In this document: one piece after another, positions 5,129 to 10,980 of the stretch
How the letters are laid out: each line of letters starts with the position of its first letter
How positions within the stretch are numbered: the first letter of the stretch is position 1
DNA from: Symbiodinium natans
Lineage: Eukaryota; Sar; Dinophyceae; Suessiales; Symbiodiniaceae
Direction: 5' to 3'
Assembly (NCBI GenBank): GCA_905221605.1
Contig: CAJNDS010002621.1
Location: 328,534-339,829 of the forward strand
DNA: 11,296 nucleotides
Position numbers and translations under genes: made by a program
The notes under the pieces: generated by a model
What the model was told of the DNA's origin: nothing
Seen by the model: only the letters and a program-made list of their open reading frames with translations
Database searches by the model: none

Positions 5129-5243
5129 GAACCCTAAACCCCGAACCACGAGCCCCAAACCCTAAACCCCAAGCCCCAAACCCCAAACCCCAAACCCCAA
5201 ACCCTCATCCCTAAACCCTAAAACCCTTAACCCTAAACCCTAT
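5129..5243 (-). repeat. Intron-filling CCCTAAA/CCCCAAA array
   Basis: About sixteen C-rich heptamers, switching between CCCTAAA, CCCCAAA and CCCCAAG. It occupies nearly the whole intron between the exons at 5029-5111 and 5248-5313 and ends four bases before the acceptor. Confidence 0.9.
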
Positions 5244-5247
5244 GCAG

Positions 5248-5313
5248 GCGGCGGCCCAGGATGCTTCCATGCTCCTGGGCATGCGCCGGCGGCTCCAGGA
5301 CGACGCTTTAGAG
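5248..5313 (+). CDS. Exon of multi-exon gene A
   Basis: Seen: an acceptor CCCTATGCAG ending at 5247 and a donor GTTTAG at 5314. Exactly 66 nt in phase 0/0, open, reading AAAQDASMLLGMRRRLQDDA then LE. It is Ala/Leu/Arg-rich with alternating charges and a likely alpha helix or coiled coil. Third codon positions are mostly G or C. It joins in frame to 5029-5111 and 5834-5899. The donor is at the same time the first unit of a decayed TTTAGGG array. Confidence 0.55.
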
Positions 5314-5327
5314 GTTTAGGATTGAGA

Positions 5328-5530
5328 GGGTTTAGGGTTTAGGGTTTAAGGTTTGGGGTTTAGGGTTTAGGGTTTAAGGTCTGGGGTTTAGGGTTTAGGG
5401 TTTAAGGTTTGGGGTTTAGGGTTTAAGGTTTGGGGTTTAGGGTTTAAGGTTTGGGGTTTAGGGTTTGGGGTTTGGGATTTGGGGTTTGGGAGCGAGGGTT
5501 CAGAGTTTAGGGTTTGGGGTTACCCTCAAA
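5328..5530 (+). repeat. TTTAGGG/TTTAAGG/TTTGGGG higher-order array
   Basis: G-rich heptamers arranged in a recurring order: TTTAGGG once or twice, then TTTAAGG, then TTTGGGG. This gives 21- or 28-bp super-units repeated at least five times between about 5335 and 5470. It forms the 5' half of the intron between the exons 5248-5313 and 5834-5899. Confidence 0.85.
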
Positions 5531-5583
5531 ACTAGACCCAAATCCCTAAACCCCAGGATCTATCATCCTAGGTCCTACCTTAA

Positions 5584-5820
5584 CCCTGAAACTTGAAACC
5601 CCAAACCCTAAACCCCTAAACCCTAAAACCCTAGACCCTAAACCCTAGCCCCTTAAACCCCTAAACCCTAAACCCTAGCCCCTCAAACCCCTAAACCCTA
5701 AACCCTAGCCCCTTAAACCCCTAAACCCTCTAAACCCTAAACCCCCAACCCCTAAAACCCCTAAAACCCCTAAACCCCTAAACCTTAAACCCTAAACCCT
5801 AAACCCTAAACCCTAAACCC
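5584..5820 (-). repeat. CCCTAAA array with a 30-bp super-repeat
   Basis: C-rich heptamers and octamers (CCCCTAAA). AACCCTAGCC recurs exactly every 30 bases at 5641, 5671 and 5701, so three 30-bp units are tandemly repeated with one C/T change. The last five units (5787-5820) are perfect CCCTAAA. It forms the 3' half of the intron that ends at 5833. Confidence 0.85.
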
Positions 5821-5833
5821 TTTGTAAGTCCAG

Positions 5834-5899
5834 GACGTGCTGTCGCGCCAGTTGGCGCGGAAGACCGCCGAGGCCTTGACGTCCGAGGACGCCGAGGCG
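5834..5899 (+). CDS. Exon of multi-exon gene A, helical segment
   Basis: Seen: an acceptor GTAAGTCCAG ending at 5833 and a donor GTGAAC at 5900. 66 nt in phase 0/0, reading DVLSRQLARKTAEALTSEDA then EA, a highly helical, charged segment with 20 of 22 third positions G or C. An alternative donor at 5913 (GTTTAG) would add four codons (VNST) and leave one base. Both choices match an acceptor at the next exon: 5899 with 6404 (phase 0), or 5912 with 6396 (phase 1). No domain is recognised; a coiled-coil linker is plausible. Confidence 0.55.
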
Positions 5900-5911
5900 G
5901 TGAACTCAACC

Positions 5912-5971
5912 GGTTTAGGGTTTAGGGTTTAGGGTTTAGGGGTTTAGGGTTTAGGGTTTAGGGTTTAGGGT
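5912..5971 (+). repeat. TTTAGGG array
   Basis: Eight G-rich units with one GGGGTTTAGGG slip, at the 5' end of the intron following the exon 5834-5899. Confidence 0.9.
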
Positions 5972-6236
5972 AAGCCCCTGAAGCCCCTGAAGCCCCAGGG
6001 TCTAGGCTTTAGGGTCTAGGGTTTTTAGGGTTCAGTCAGGGTTTGGGGTTTAGGGTTTAGAGTTTGGATTTAAGGTTATCGGTTTCATGGTTAGTTTAGA
6101 CACTTCTGAAGGGGAGTGGTGTTAGGTTTCAGGGTTCAGGGTTTACGGGAAAGGGTGTAGGGTTTTCGGTGTAGGTATTAAGGCTTGAGGGTTTCAGGTT
6201 TAAACCCTAAACCCCAACTTTGAACCCTAAACTAGA
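5972..6236. repeat. Decayed heptamer region ending in CCCTAAA
   Basis: Variants of TTTAGGG with substitutions to about 6200, then AAACCCTAAACCCC and GAACCCTAAAC to 6232 in the opposite orientation. Together with the array at 5912 it makes the intron an imperfect inverted repeat. Confidence 0.7.
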
Positions 6237-6395
6237 AAGTCGGGCCCCAGGAAAATCGGGGCCTGACAGGCTTCAAGGGTTTTAATGGCTTAGGCCGCAA
6301 GCATTTCGGGGGCTTGGTGTTGTCCTTGTGGGGTAGAAGTACGGACCGCTCCCTTAGTCTTAATCCCTTATTTCACCCACATATAACCCCTAAAG

Positions 6396-6535
6396 ACCGC
6401 CAGCGCTGCTATGTGGAGGATGACCCCTACGAGCGAGCCAAACTGCTGGTGCAGTCAGTGGTGGCATCCGCGCCTGAGATGCAGGGGGAGCATCGCACAG
6501 AGTTCCATAAAGTGAACTTCGACGATGTTTGCTGA
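6396..6535 (+). CDS. Terminal exon of multi-exon gene A
   Basis: Seen: open from an acceptor CCTAAAG ending at 6395 (or CGCCAG ending at 6403) to a TGA at 6533-6535. It reads RCYVEDDPYERAKLLVQSVV, then ASAPEMQGEHRTEFHKVNFD and DVC. Third positions are strongly G/C and the composition is protein-like, with acidic and helical segments. The frame is open upstream to 6314, but that part is low-complexity intron-like sequence. An alternative is splicing at GT 6527 to the AG at 6580-6581, which would bypass the stop through a 55-nt intron and continue as TNKLLLRVSNDMGISDAHPH. No family is recognised. The long minus-strand ORF over the same region (6390-6860) runs through CCCTAAA repeats and is treated as a shadow. 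Confidence 0.55.
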
Positions 6536-6756
6536 ACACTGTGGGTCGACCCGAGCCGCCTTCACTGTACGACATGCCCAGACAAACAAGCTCCTTCTGA
6601 GAGTCTCCAACGACATGGGCATCAGTGACGCGCATCCGCACACAACCAGATCCGCGAACCCGACTGCCATCGCGACCAAGAGCGGATGTTGGGGTTTTGG
6701 CGGGACCTAGGGCAGGCCCAAGCACCAGGAACTTGGGTTGGCGATCCTCTCTCCAC
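6536..6756 (+). other. 3' flanking sequence or alternative exon of gene A
   Basis: Unique, GC-balanced sequence without heptamers. One plus frame stays open from 6525 to 6710 (DMGISDAHPHTTRSANPTAI). It may be 3' UTR, or coding if the alternative splice at 6527/6581 is used. No AATAAA-like signal was seen. Confidence 0.35.
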
Positions 6757-6822
6757 GGTTTAGGGTTTAGGGTTTCGGGTTTAGGGCTTGGGGTTTGGGG
6801 TTCGGGGTTTAGGGGTTCGCTT
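6757..6822 (+). repeat. TTTAGGG/TTTGGGG block
   Basis: Eight to nine G-rich heptamers, several with TTCGGG or CTTGGGG changes. Confidence 0.85.
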
Positions 6823-6904
6823 GTGCTAGGCTTCTGAATATGGTACCCTGAAACGGTCAAGCATCAACCCAAAACCAAGACCCGTAAGGGTTGAGCGCTT
6901 CACA

Positions 6905-6975
6905 GCGTTTTAAGGTTTTTAGGGTTAACCCCAAACCCCAAACCCTGCACCCTGAACCGTAAAACCCTTAACCCA
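6905..6975 (-). repeat. Degenerate CCCTAAA/CCCCAAA block
   Basis: After a short GTTTTTAGGGTT, C-rich units (CCCCAAA, CCCTGCA, CCCTGAA, CCCTTAA) lead to an acceptor ACCCACAG ending at 6978. It lies ahead of the Dpy-30-like exon candidate. Confidence 0.75.
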
Positions 6976-7002
6976 CAGGAGCTACCGATTAGCCAGTAGC
7001 AG

Positions 7003-7083
7003 GTCGTCAATGTCATCTCACAGATGCTTGTCATGGACGTGGAGCGCCGGCCTGAGCAACCCATGGACGCCATGGGCTCTAAA
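7003..7083 (+). CDS. Candidate exon with Dpy-30-like motif
   Basis: Seen: after the AG at 7001-7002 (GCCAGTAGCAG) a plus frame reads VVNVISQMLVMDVERRPEQP, then MDAMGSK, with a possible donor GT at 7084 (or 7098). Known: the Dpy-30 motif (Pfam PF05186) is a two-helix dimerisation element with a V-x-P-x-L-x-x-G-L core followed by R-P-x-x-P-I-x-F-L. It is found in histone methyltransferase subunits, radial-spoke proteins and adenylate kinase 7-type axonemal proteins. The match here covers VV, the hydrophobic spacing, Q, L, RP and P. Odd: the same frame extends upstream as ELPISQ and then TAG (6997-6999) before QVV. An LP lies where the family often has one, so the exon may be damaged or may simply start after that stop. 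Neighbouring exons were not linked with confidence. Confidence 0.4.
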
Positions 7084-7096
7084 GTCTATACTATAG

Positions 7097-7162
7097 GGTT
7101 TAGTGTTTAGGGTTTATAGGGTTTAGGGTTTAGGGGTCAGGGTTTAGGGTTTGGGGTTGAGG
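7097..7162 (+). repeat. TTTAGGG block
   Basis: Seven G-rich heptamers (TTTAGTG, TTTATAGG and TTTGGGG variants) following the possible donor of the Dpy-30-like exon. Confidence 0.85.
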
Positions 7163-7877
7163 GTGTGTAGAGGTTTCTGGCTTTATCCCCTAAGCCTCAC
7201 TGTAAACCCTAAGCCCCGAACCGCAGAGGATTTCGGATGCAGGGTTTAGAGTTTAGGGTTTAGGCCCTCAGCCATATAAACCCTAAACTAAGCCCTTTCG
7301 CCCTAGGCCCGAAATTGACATTGGAACCGAGAAGTAAAGGCTGAGGCAGTCATGGGGTTGGGACAGAGAGGCACCGAACGACTTGGGTTATAGGAGGTGG
7401 GTAAGAACCCTGAGAGCCCAATACCCCTTAATTAAGGAATACACCTGGAATTGTATAGGGATCCTGGATATGATTCCCTGATTTAAGGGCCATTGGGCTC
7501 TTTGGGAATAGGGTTTAGTTTTAAGGCTTATGGGCCCTAGGGAATTTGAGGTTTAGAGGTTTGGATTGTGTCTTCTCCGTCAACCGAGAACCCTGAAGCT
7601 TCAACACCACACCCCAAGGCGACAACCCTAAAACGCAGCCCTGGAACTTGGACCCCATTTCCGGCAATTTGGCTAGTCCGACTGGCTCTTAGCAGGGAAT
7701 GCGGGAATGAGGTGCCCCTACATAGTCCTTTGAAGGGTATATGTTTCGCAGTTTTGGCGGTTTGGGGTTAGGATCCGGGGGGTTTATGGCTCCGTGTAGG
7801 CCATAGACTTCAAAATAGTTAAACAGTTGCATCCGTCACACACACACACAACTTGCCAGGACAATGAAGGTTTTCAG
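7163..7877. other. Long stretch without an assigned gene
   Basis: Sparse heptamer remnants to about 7290 and at 7510-7565, then unique sequence. A 67-codon plus ORF (7568-7771) has no recognisable motif. Its middle (AIWLVRLALSRECGNE) could belong to an exon, but no good splice pair was found. A (CA)7 tract is at 7837-7850. The TTAATTAAGG at 7428-7437 is a small palindrome-containing site without evident function. Confidence 0.4.
7837..7850 (+). repeat. (CA)7 microsatellite
   Basis: Seven CA dinucleotides in unique sequence just upstream of the exon candidate at 7878. Confidence 0.9.
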
Positions 7878-7924
7878 GGTTCTGATATGCTTGAGTTTCT
7901 ACGTCCAGGACTACTCTGCAATCT
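7878..7924 (+). CDS. Penultimate exon candidate of gene B
   Basis: Seen: an acceptor GGTTTTCAG ending at 7877 and a donor GTAGCG at 7925. 47 nt start in phase 0 and end leaving two bases, reading GSDMLEFLRPGLLCN. The two leftover bases (CT) plus the first base of the exon at 8008 give Leu, so the frame continues without a break. The intron (7925-8007, 83 nt) is GT-AG and has no telomere-like array, unlike the introns of gene A. Unspliced reading meets TAG four bases after the donor, which supports removal of the intron. Confidence 0.4.
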
Positions 7925-8007
7925 GTAGCGGTTTGGAGATTTACTTTTTAAGCAGAATCTACCCTTTTGTCGTGAGGTGGGCATAGAAACCCTATACACA
8001 AAAGCAG

Positions 8008-8278
8008 GTTCTCGAAGGATAAGGTGCTGCTCAGTGTGCTTGAACCTCCACTGCCTGGGGTGTGCCGAGGTAAGCGCTCGGTCTACAGCTGTCTACAGCC
8101 ACTTCTCAACTACGTCCCTGCTGGAGACCACGGTGCCTCGCTGAAGGAGCAGCAATGTCCGGCTCCTGCGGAAATATCTCGGACGACGCTGAAGTTGCTC
8201 GAGTTTTGCAATCTCGCGGTGGAAAATTGCCAAAACTGTGTGCGCGGGTCGTGTAGGCACACAATAGCATCGAAGTGA
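8008..8278 (+). CDS. Terminal exon of gene B, helical protein of unknown function
   Basis: Seen: an acceptor ACAAAAGCAG ends at 8007. The frame is then open for 89 codons to a TGA at 8276-8278, the longest island with good composition in the window. It begins FSKDKVLLSVLEPPLPGVCR and includes ISRTTLKLLEFCNLAVENCQ near the end. About two thirds of third positions are G or C. The LKLLEFCNLAVENCQNCVRG segment has the hydrophobic spacing of an armadillo/HEAT-type or RIH-type helix pair, but that is only an impression. An internal GTAAGC at 8070 is a strong potential donor (exon 8008-8069 ends in phase 1), with acceptors at 8087-8088 and 8097-8098 in a tandem GTCTACAGC repeat, so an alternative splice form is conceivable. 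The minus-strand ORF at 8093-8362 is Arg-heavy and judged a shadow. Confidence 0.5.
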
Positions 8279-8680
8279 TGTCCGTCTGCATAGATGCTCC
8301 CTGCCACTTCTTCTTTGAAAGCCGCTCGCCTCGAACTCGAGAGGTTGCATCAGGCGTGGCATTTCTATAGCTTCTGTCTTGGGGTGTAACTTTGCCTCTG
8401 AAAAAGCTTTAACCCTAAAACCTAAACCATCAACCCTAAACCCTTAACCCTTGGCCTTTTTTCCCCAGACCCCTGGGAGGGTCCGAAGCAGGGTTTCGGG
8501 TTTAGGCTTTAGGGTTTAGGGTTTAGGGTTTCCCTTTAAGGGTTCCTAAGAGTGACCGAAGAGGTATGCCCCAATAGGGTTCCCTTGCAATCTCCAAGGT
8601 TTGGCAACGAGGTTTTGGCGACTACGTAGGGCTTAGCGACTAGCGTTTGGCGTTTCGGGTTTCGTGAGGCTTTGCGGCAG
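8279..8680. other. 3' flank of gene B and heptamer remnants
   Basis: Unique sequence to about 8408, then degenerate CCCTAAA (8410-8450) and TTTAGGG (8496-8530) blocks. Between 8580 and 8670 the sequence is G/T-rich with no recognisable exon, RNA gene or signal. Confidence 0.45.
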
Positions 8681-8721
8681 TGGCTTTTTATGACTATTGC
8701 AAAGCGCCTAGGGCATTCGGG
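8681..8721 (+). CDS. Possible short exon
   Basis: An acceptor TTTGCGGCAG ends at 8680 and a GT at 8722 opens into GTTTAAG and then heptamers. 41 nt are open in two frames: one reads AFYDYCKAPRAFG (phase 1/0), the other WLFMTIAKRLGHS (phase 0/2). Neither matches the phase-1 start of the exon candidate at 8872, so the call is weak. Confidence 0.2.
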
Positions 8722-8743
8722 GTTTAAGTTGTAGGGTTTGAAA

Positions 8744-8842
8744 GCCCTAAACCCTAAACCCTAAACCCTAAACCCTAAACCCTAAACCCTAAACCCTAAA
8801 CCCTAAACCCTAAACCCTAAACCCTAAACCCTAAACCCTAAC
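8744..8842 (-). repeat. Long, near-perfect CCCTAAA array
   Basis: About thirteen to fourteen uninterrupted heptamers, C-rich on the plus strand. GTAGGGTTTG just upstream (8731-8740) is in the opposite orientation, so the polarity flips at about 8742. The array precedes the acceptor of the exon candidate at 8872. Confidence 0.95.
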
Positions 8843-8871
8843 CCCCGGTTTAGGTGACTAGGGCTGAGCAG

Positions 8872-8948
8872 TTCCAAGCGTGTTCGTTGAAGGATTCCGT
8901 GTGAATAAGCTTCGCAGCGCCTTCCCAAGAGCACCCAGCACCCTCAGG
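8872..8948 (+). CDS. Candidate internal exon of gene C
   Basis: Seen: an acceptor GGGCTGAGCAG ending at 8871 and a donor GT at 8949 opening into GTTTAGGG. 77 nt begin with two bases (phase 1) and end in phase 0, reading PSVFVEGFRVNKLRSAFPRA, then PSTLR. The other plus frames stop inside. The composition is protein-like, with a beta-like segment followed by a basic helix and a Pro/Ser linker. It is phase-compatible with the exon candidate at 9238. No family is recognised. Confidence 0.4.
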
Positions 8949-9004
8949 GTTTAGGGTTTAGGGTTTAGGGTGTAGGGGTTAGGGGTTAGGGGTTAGGGTT
9001 AGGG
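8945..9004 (+). repeat. TTTAGGG array passing into TTAGGGG
   Basis: Four TTTAGGG units, one GTGTAGGGG, then a run of GGTTAGG/GGGTTAG units with 6-7-base spacing, so the unit type changes within one block. G-rich on the plus strand and directly after the exon candidate 8872-8948. Confidence 0.9.
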
Positions 9005-9237
9005 GATTATAGGGCTTTGTTGTGGGAAGAATAAGTGCCGAGTAAGCGCCGACTCTTGACAAACCTGGGGGCGGTCACTGGGGCTTGAGTTCTCTGGACT
9101 GTACTTGCTGTGAGATCCCCCAAGACTTCAGGTGAACCCCCTGCTCTGCGCACCCCTGCGCGCCCTTGCACCAGCATCGCCAAACAGCAGCCGCCGGTTT
9201 TCAAGCTGCTTAGAAATGACATGTCGAAAACATGCAG

Positions 9238-9321
9238 GCCAAGATCCGGCGGCTGGAGGCCCCTAACCGGTGCAAACCTGAAGCCAGTCCCGAAACCCCC
9301 CGAATGCACCGCACCGGCTGA
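9238..9321 (+). CDS. Candidate terminal exon of gene C, coiled-coil-like
   Basis: Seen: an AG at 9236-9237 (ACATGCAG) followed by a phase-0 frame reading AKIRRLEAPNRCKPEASPET, then PRMHRTG and TGA at 9319-9321. About 74% of third positions are G or C, higher than in the competing 132-codon ORF (9110-9508), which is Pro/Arg/Ser-rich. The AKIRRLEA start looks like a coiled-coil heptad. Alternatively, the longer ORF or a donor GTGCAAAC at 9270 could be used. The acceptor has no pyrimidine tract, so this is a moderate guess. Confidence 0.3.
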   Translation, partial: AKIRRLEAPNRCKPEASPETPRMHRTG

Positions 9322-9519
9322 TGTGACAGGTGATCGACAGGAAGTTCCAAAGGGCCCTTGCTCGGCAGGAGCCTGGGGATTTCACATGGTGGGCTCACAT
9401 GATTGCACATGCAAGTCCTTAATTAGTCTATCATGGCGGAGGAAGATCAGAAGGAGTCGCGGAGAGCGCGCTCACGGCCCAAGGCAGGAGCCTGGTGATT
9501 TTGAGTGAAATACGAGGGA
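9322..9519. other. Unique sequence with a short direct repeat
   Basis: GGCAGGAGCCTGG followed by GGATTT or TGATTT occurs at 9365 and 9484, about 119 bases apart. The ORF crossing both copies has no motif. From here to the window end telomere-like heptamer arrays are essentially absent. Confidence 0.4.
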
Positions 9520-9520
9520 A

Positions 9521-9655
9521 CATGATGATCATGGTGATGGTGATGATGATGATGATGATGATGATGCTGATGATGATGATGATGATGATGAATTGATGAA
9601 TTGATGATGATGGAATATAATATGTGTTTGGAACTTTCAATTCACGGCATTGTCG

Positions 9656-9715
<60 letters not shown>

Positions 9716-9730
9716 ATTGATGATGATGGA
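9521..9730 (+). repeat. ATG/GAT trinucleotide microsatellite
   Basis: Two imperfect GAT runs (9521-9612 and 9657-9729) flanking unique sequence. ORFs through it translate as poly-Met, poly-Ile or poly-Ser depending on strand and frame, and are not treated as proteins. Confidence 0.95.
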
Positions 9731-9774
9731 ATATAATATGTGTTTGGAACTTTCAATTCACGGCATTGTCGCAT
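9600..9774 (+). repeat. 116-bp spaced duplication carrying the microsatellite
   Basis: The 59-bp sequence at 9600-9658 (ending CGGCATTGTCGCAT) recurs at 9716-9774 with no difference seen. The GAT run lies between the copies, giving a 116-bp unit present nearly twice. The lack of divergence suggests a recent event, possibly unequal exchange between GAT runs. Confidence 0.9.
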
Positions 9775-10645
9775 TGAGGGCGCTCTGTAGGCGAGCCATG
9801 CCGGCCACACCTTCACGGATCGATCAGTCACCTCGATACTTCGCCCATGCTTGCAACGTGATGGCACTTGCAGGTGCCGCTGTTCAGCTTGGACATGTTG
9901 GCAACAGTTGCATGCGGCAGCCTAAAATCAATGTGAACACGTGGGCCGTGTGGACGTGTTGTTGTCTCAAGCTGGACGATGCCGGATTCCGCCTAGAATG
10001 CATCTTGAGGTCGAGACGACCCAGACGACATCGCTCGGGGAGACGAAGGCATGCCGAGTGCACGAAGTCGGCTAGGGGCATCTGCCTCCTGTGAACGAAA
10101 CAAGCCCGCAAAAGTCTGTTGTGCGCCTCTCTCTTCCTCCTTTTGTTTGGCGAAGGAGCCAGGGGCTCGTAACTGGAGAGCCCGGTTTTCGGTTTGGGAA
10201 TCCGGGGCTTGTCCTGCTGGACGAGGCAGCGCCTGCGGCGACTACAGCAGGCTGGGCGGTGGACAAATCGTTGGAGATCTGTGTGCGTTTCCACGCTTCT
10301 CTCGCGGGCATTATTCCACTGAGCAGGCCCTAAAAAGCTCAAGGAGCTGCTGGCACGCCGCGTTCGGGCCTTGGAGGTCTTTCAGGGTCCAAATGGCACG
10401 TAGTGTTTTACAATGCGCGTGCGCGGGATCAGACAGTTTGCGACTCTGTGCGAGCGCGCCACATACAGCACTCGACATCTTTGAAATGTAAACATAAAGC
10501 TACTATATTTCCATGGGATCTTGTCCGCCCCCGTCCCGTGCTATACGCTTCAGAGAGAAAAATATCCAGGAAACCTAGAGCACTCGCGCAAAGCAAGCCG
10601 GGTGTCCTTGCAGGTGCTTCTTCTTGTGTGATAGTGTGAGACTCA
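9775..10645. other. GC-rich unique region, gene content undecided
   Basis: Overlapping ORFs of 80-156 codons exist on both strands (plus 10051-10491 and 10091-10333; minus 9884-10342 and 10072-10311). In the plus frame of 10091-10333 the stretch GFRFGNPGLVLLDEAAPAAT is the most protein-like and may be an exon. Competing frames are similarly open because the DNA is GC-rich. No domain, start context or splice pair allowed a choice. No repeat of note was seen. Confidence 0.35.
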
Positions 10646-10861
10646 CTACTTCGCGATGTAGCGTTAAGAAACCGTGCTGGTAACGCGCCGTGATTGTGTT
10701 GCCTTTGCTCCTTAAAACCTCAACAACACCAAACCCTTAACCTTGCTTTGCCGCTACTTCGCGATGTAGCGTTAAGAAACAGTGCTGGTAACGCGCCGTG
10801 ATTGTGTTGCCTTTGCTCCTTAAAACCTCAACAACACCGAACCCTTAACCTTGCTTTGCCG
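10646..10861 (+). repeat. 108-bp tandem duplication
   Basis: CTACTTCGCGATGTAGCGTT begins both copies (10646 and 10754). The copies are exactly 108 bp, adjacent, and differ at two positions (ACCGTG/ACAGTG and ACCAAAC/ACCGAAC). Each begins with a near-palindrome (CTACTTCGCGATGTAG). All frames contain stops (TAA after GCTCCT), so it is probably not coding. It ends about 17 bases before the IQ exon candidate and may be intronic or upstream sequence. Confidence 0.95.
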
Positions 10862-10878
10862 TCCCATCCCGCGCAAAG

Positions 10879-10980
10879 ATGGCCTTGTTGTTGTGGATGT
10901 GTCTCATGAGGCAGAGGAGCTGAAGCAGCAGCAGGAAGCAGCTGCAAGGATCCAGGCCATGTCCACTCAGAGCAGACTGA
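10879..10980 (+). CDS. Candidate exon with IQ-type calmodulin-binding motif
   Basis: Seen: a possible acceptor CGCAAAG ending at 10878 and a donor GTAGAC at 10981. The 102 nt are phase 1/1 and read GLVVVDVSHEAEELKQQQEA, then AARIQAMSTQSRL. The AARIQAM core preceded by an acidic/Gln-rich helix matches the start of an IQ motif (A-x-x-I-Q-x-x-x-R-G-x-x-x-R). The expected R-G is replaced by T-Q and a later Arg remains, so it is an incomplete or divergent IQ. The frame stays open from 10824 to a TGA at 11028 if unspliced. Splicing from 10980 to 11025 (44-nt intron, pyrimidine-rich end) would add LKRERQHQRFTKHG and a stop. Known: IQ motifs bind calmodulin and are common in myosins, kinesins and ciliary proteins; which class applies here cannot be told. 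Confidence 0.45.

Noticed and set aside
6390-6860. 156-codon minus-strand ORF
   Set aside because: Its middle translates CCCTAAA-type repeats (NPEPQTPSPKPETLNPKP) and it overlaps the better supported plus-strand exon 6396-6535.
8093-8362. 89-codon minus ORF
   Set aside because: Arg-rich shadow of the plus-strand exon 8008-8278, which is supported by a phase-compatible intron.
9431-9867. Minus ORFs rich in Ile or Ser
   Set aside because: They are direct translations of the trinucleotide repeat.
9624-10094. 156-codon plus-strand ORF with a poly-Met run
   Set aside because: The N-terminal half is a GAT microsatellite. The rest has no motif and crosses a duplicated segment.
9884-10342. 152-codon minus ORF
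   Set aside because: Competes with equally open plus frames in GC-rich DNA. No motif, splice pair or composition bias favours it.
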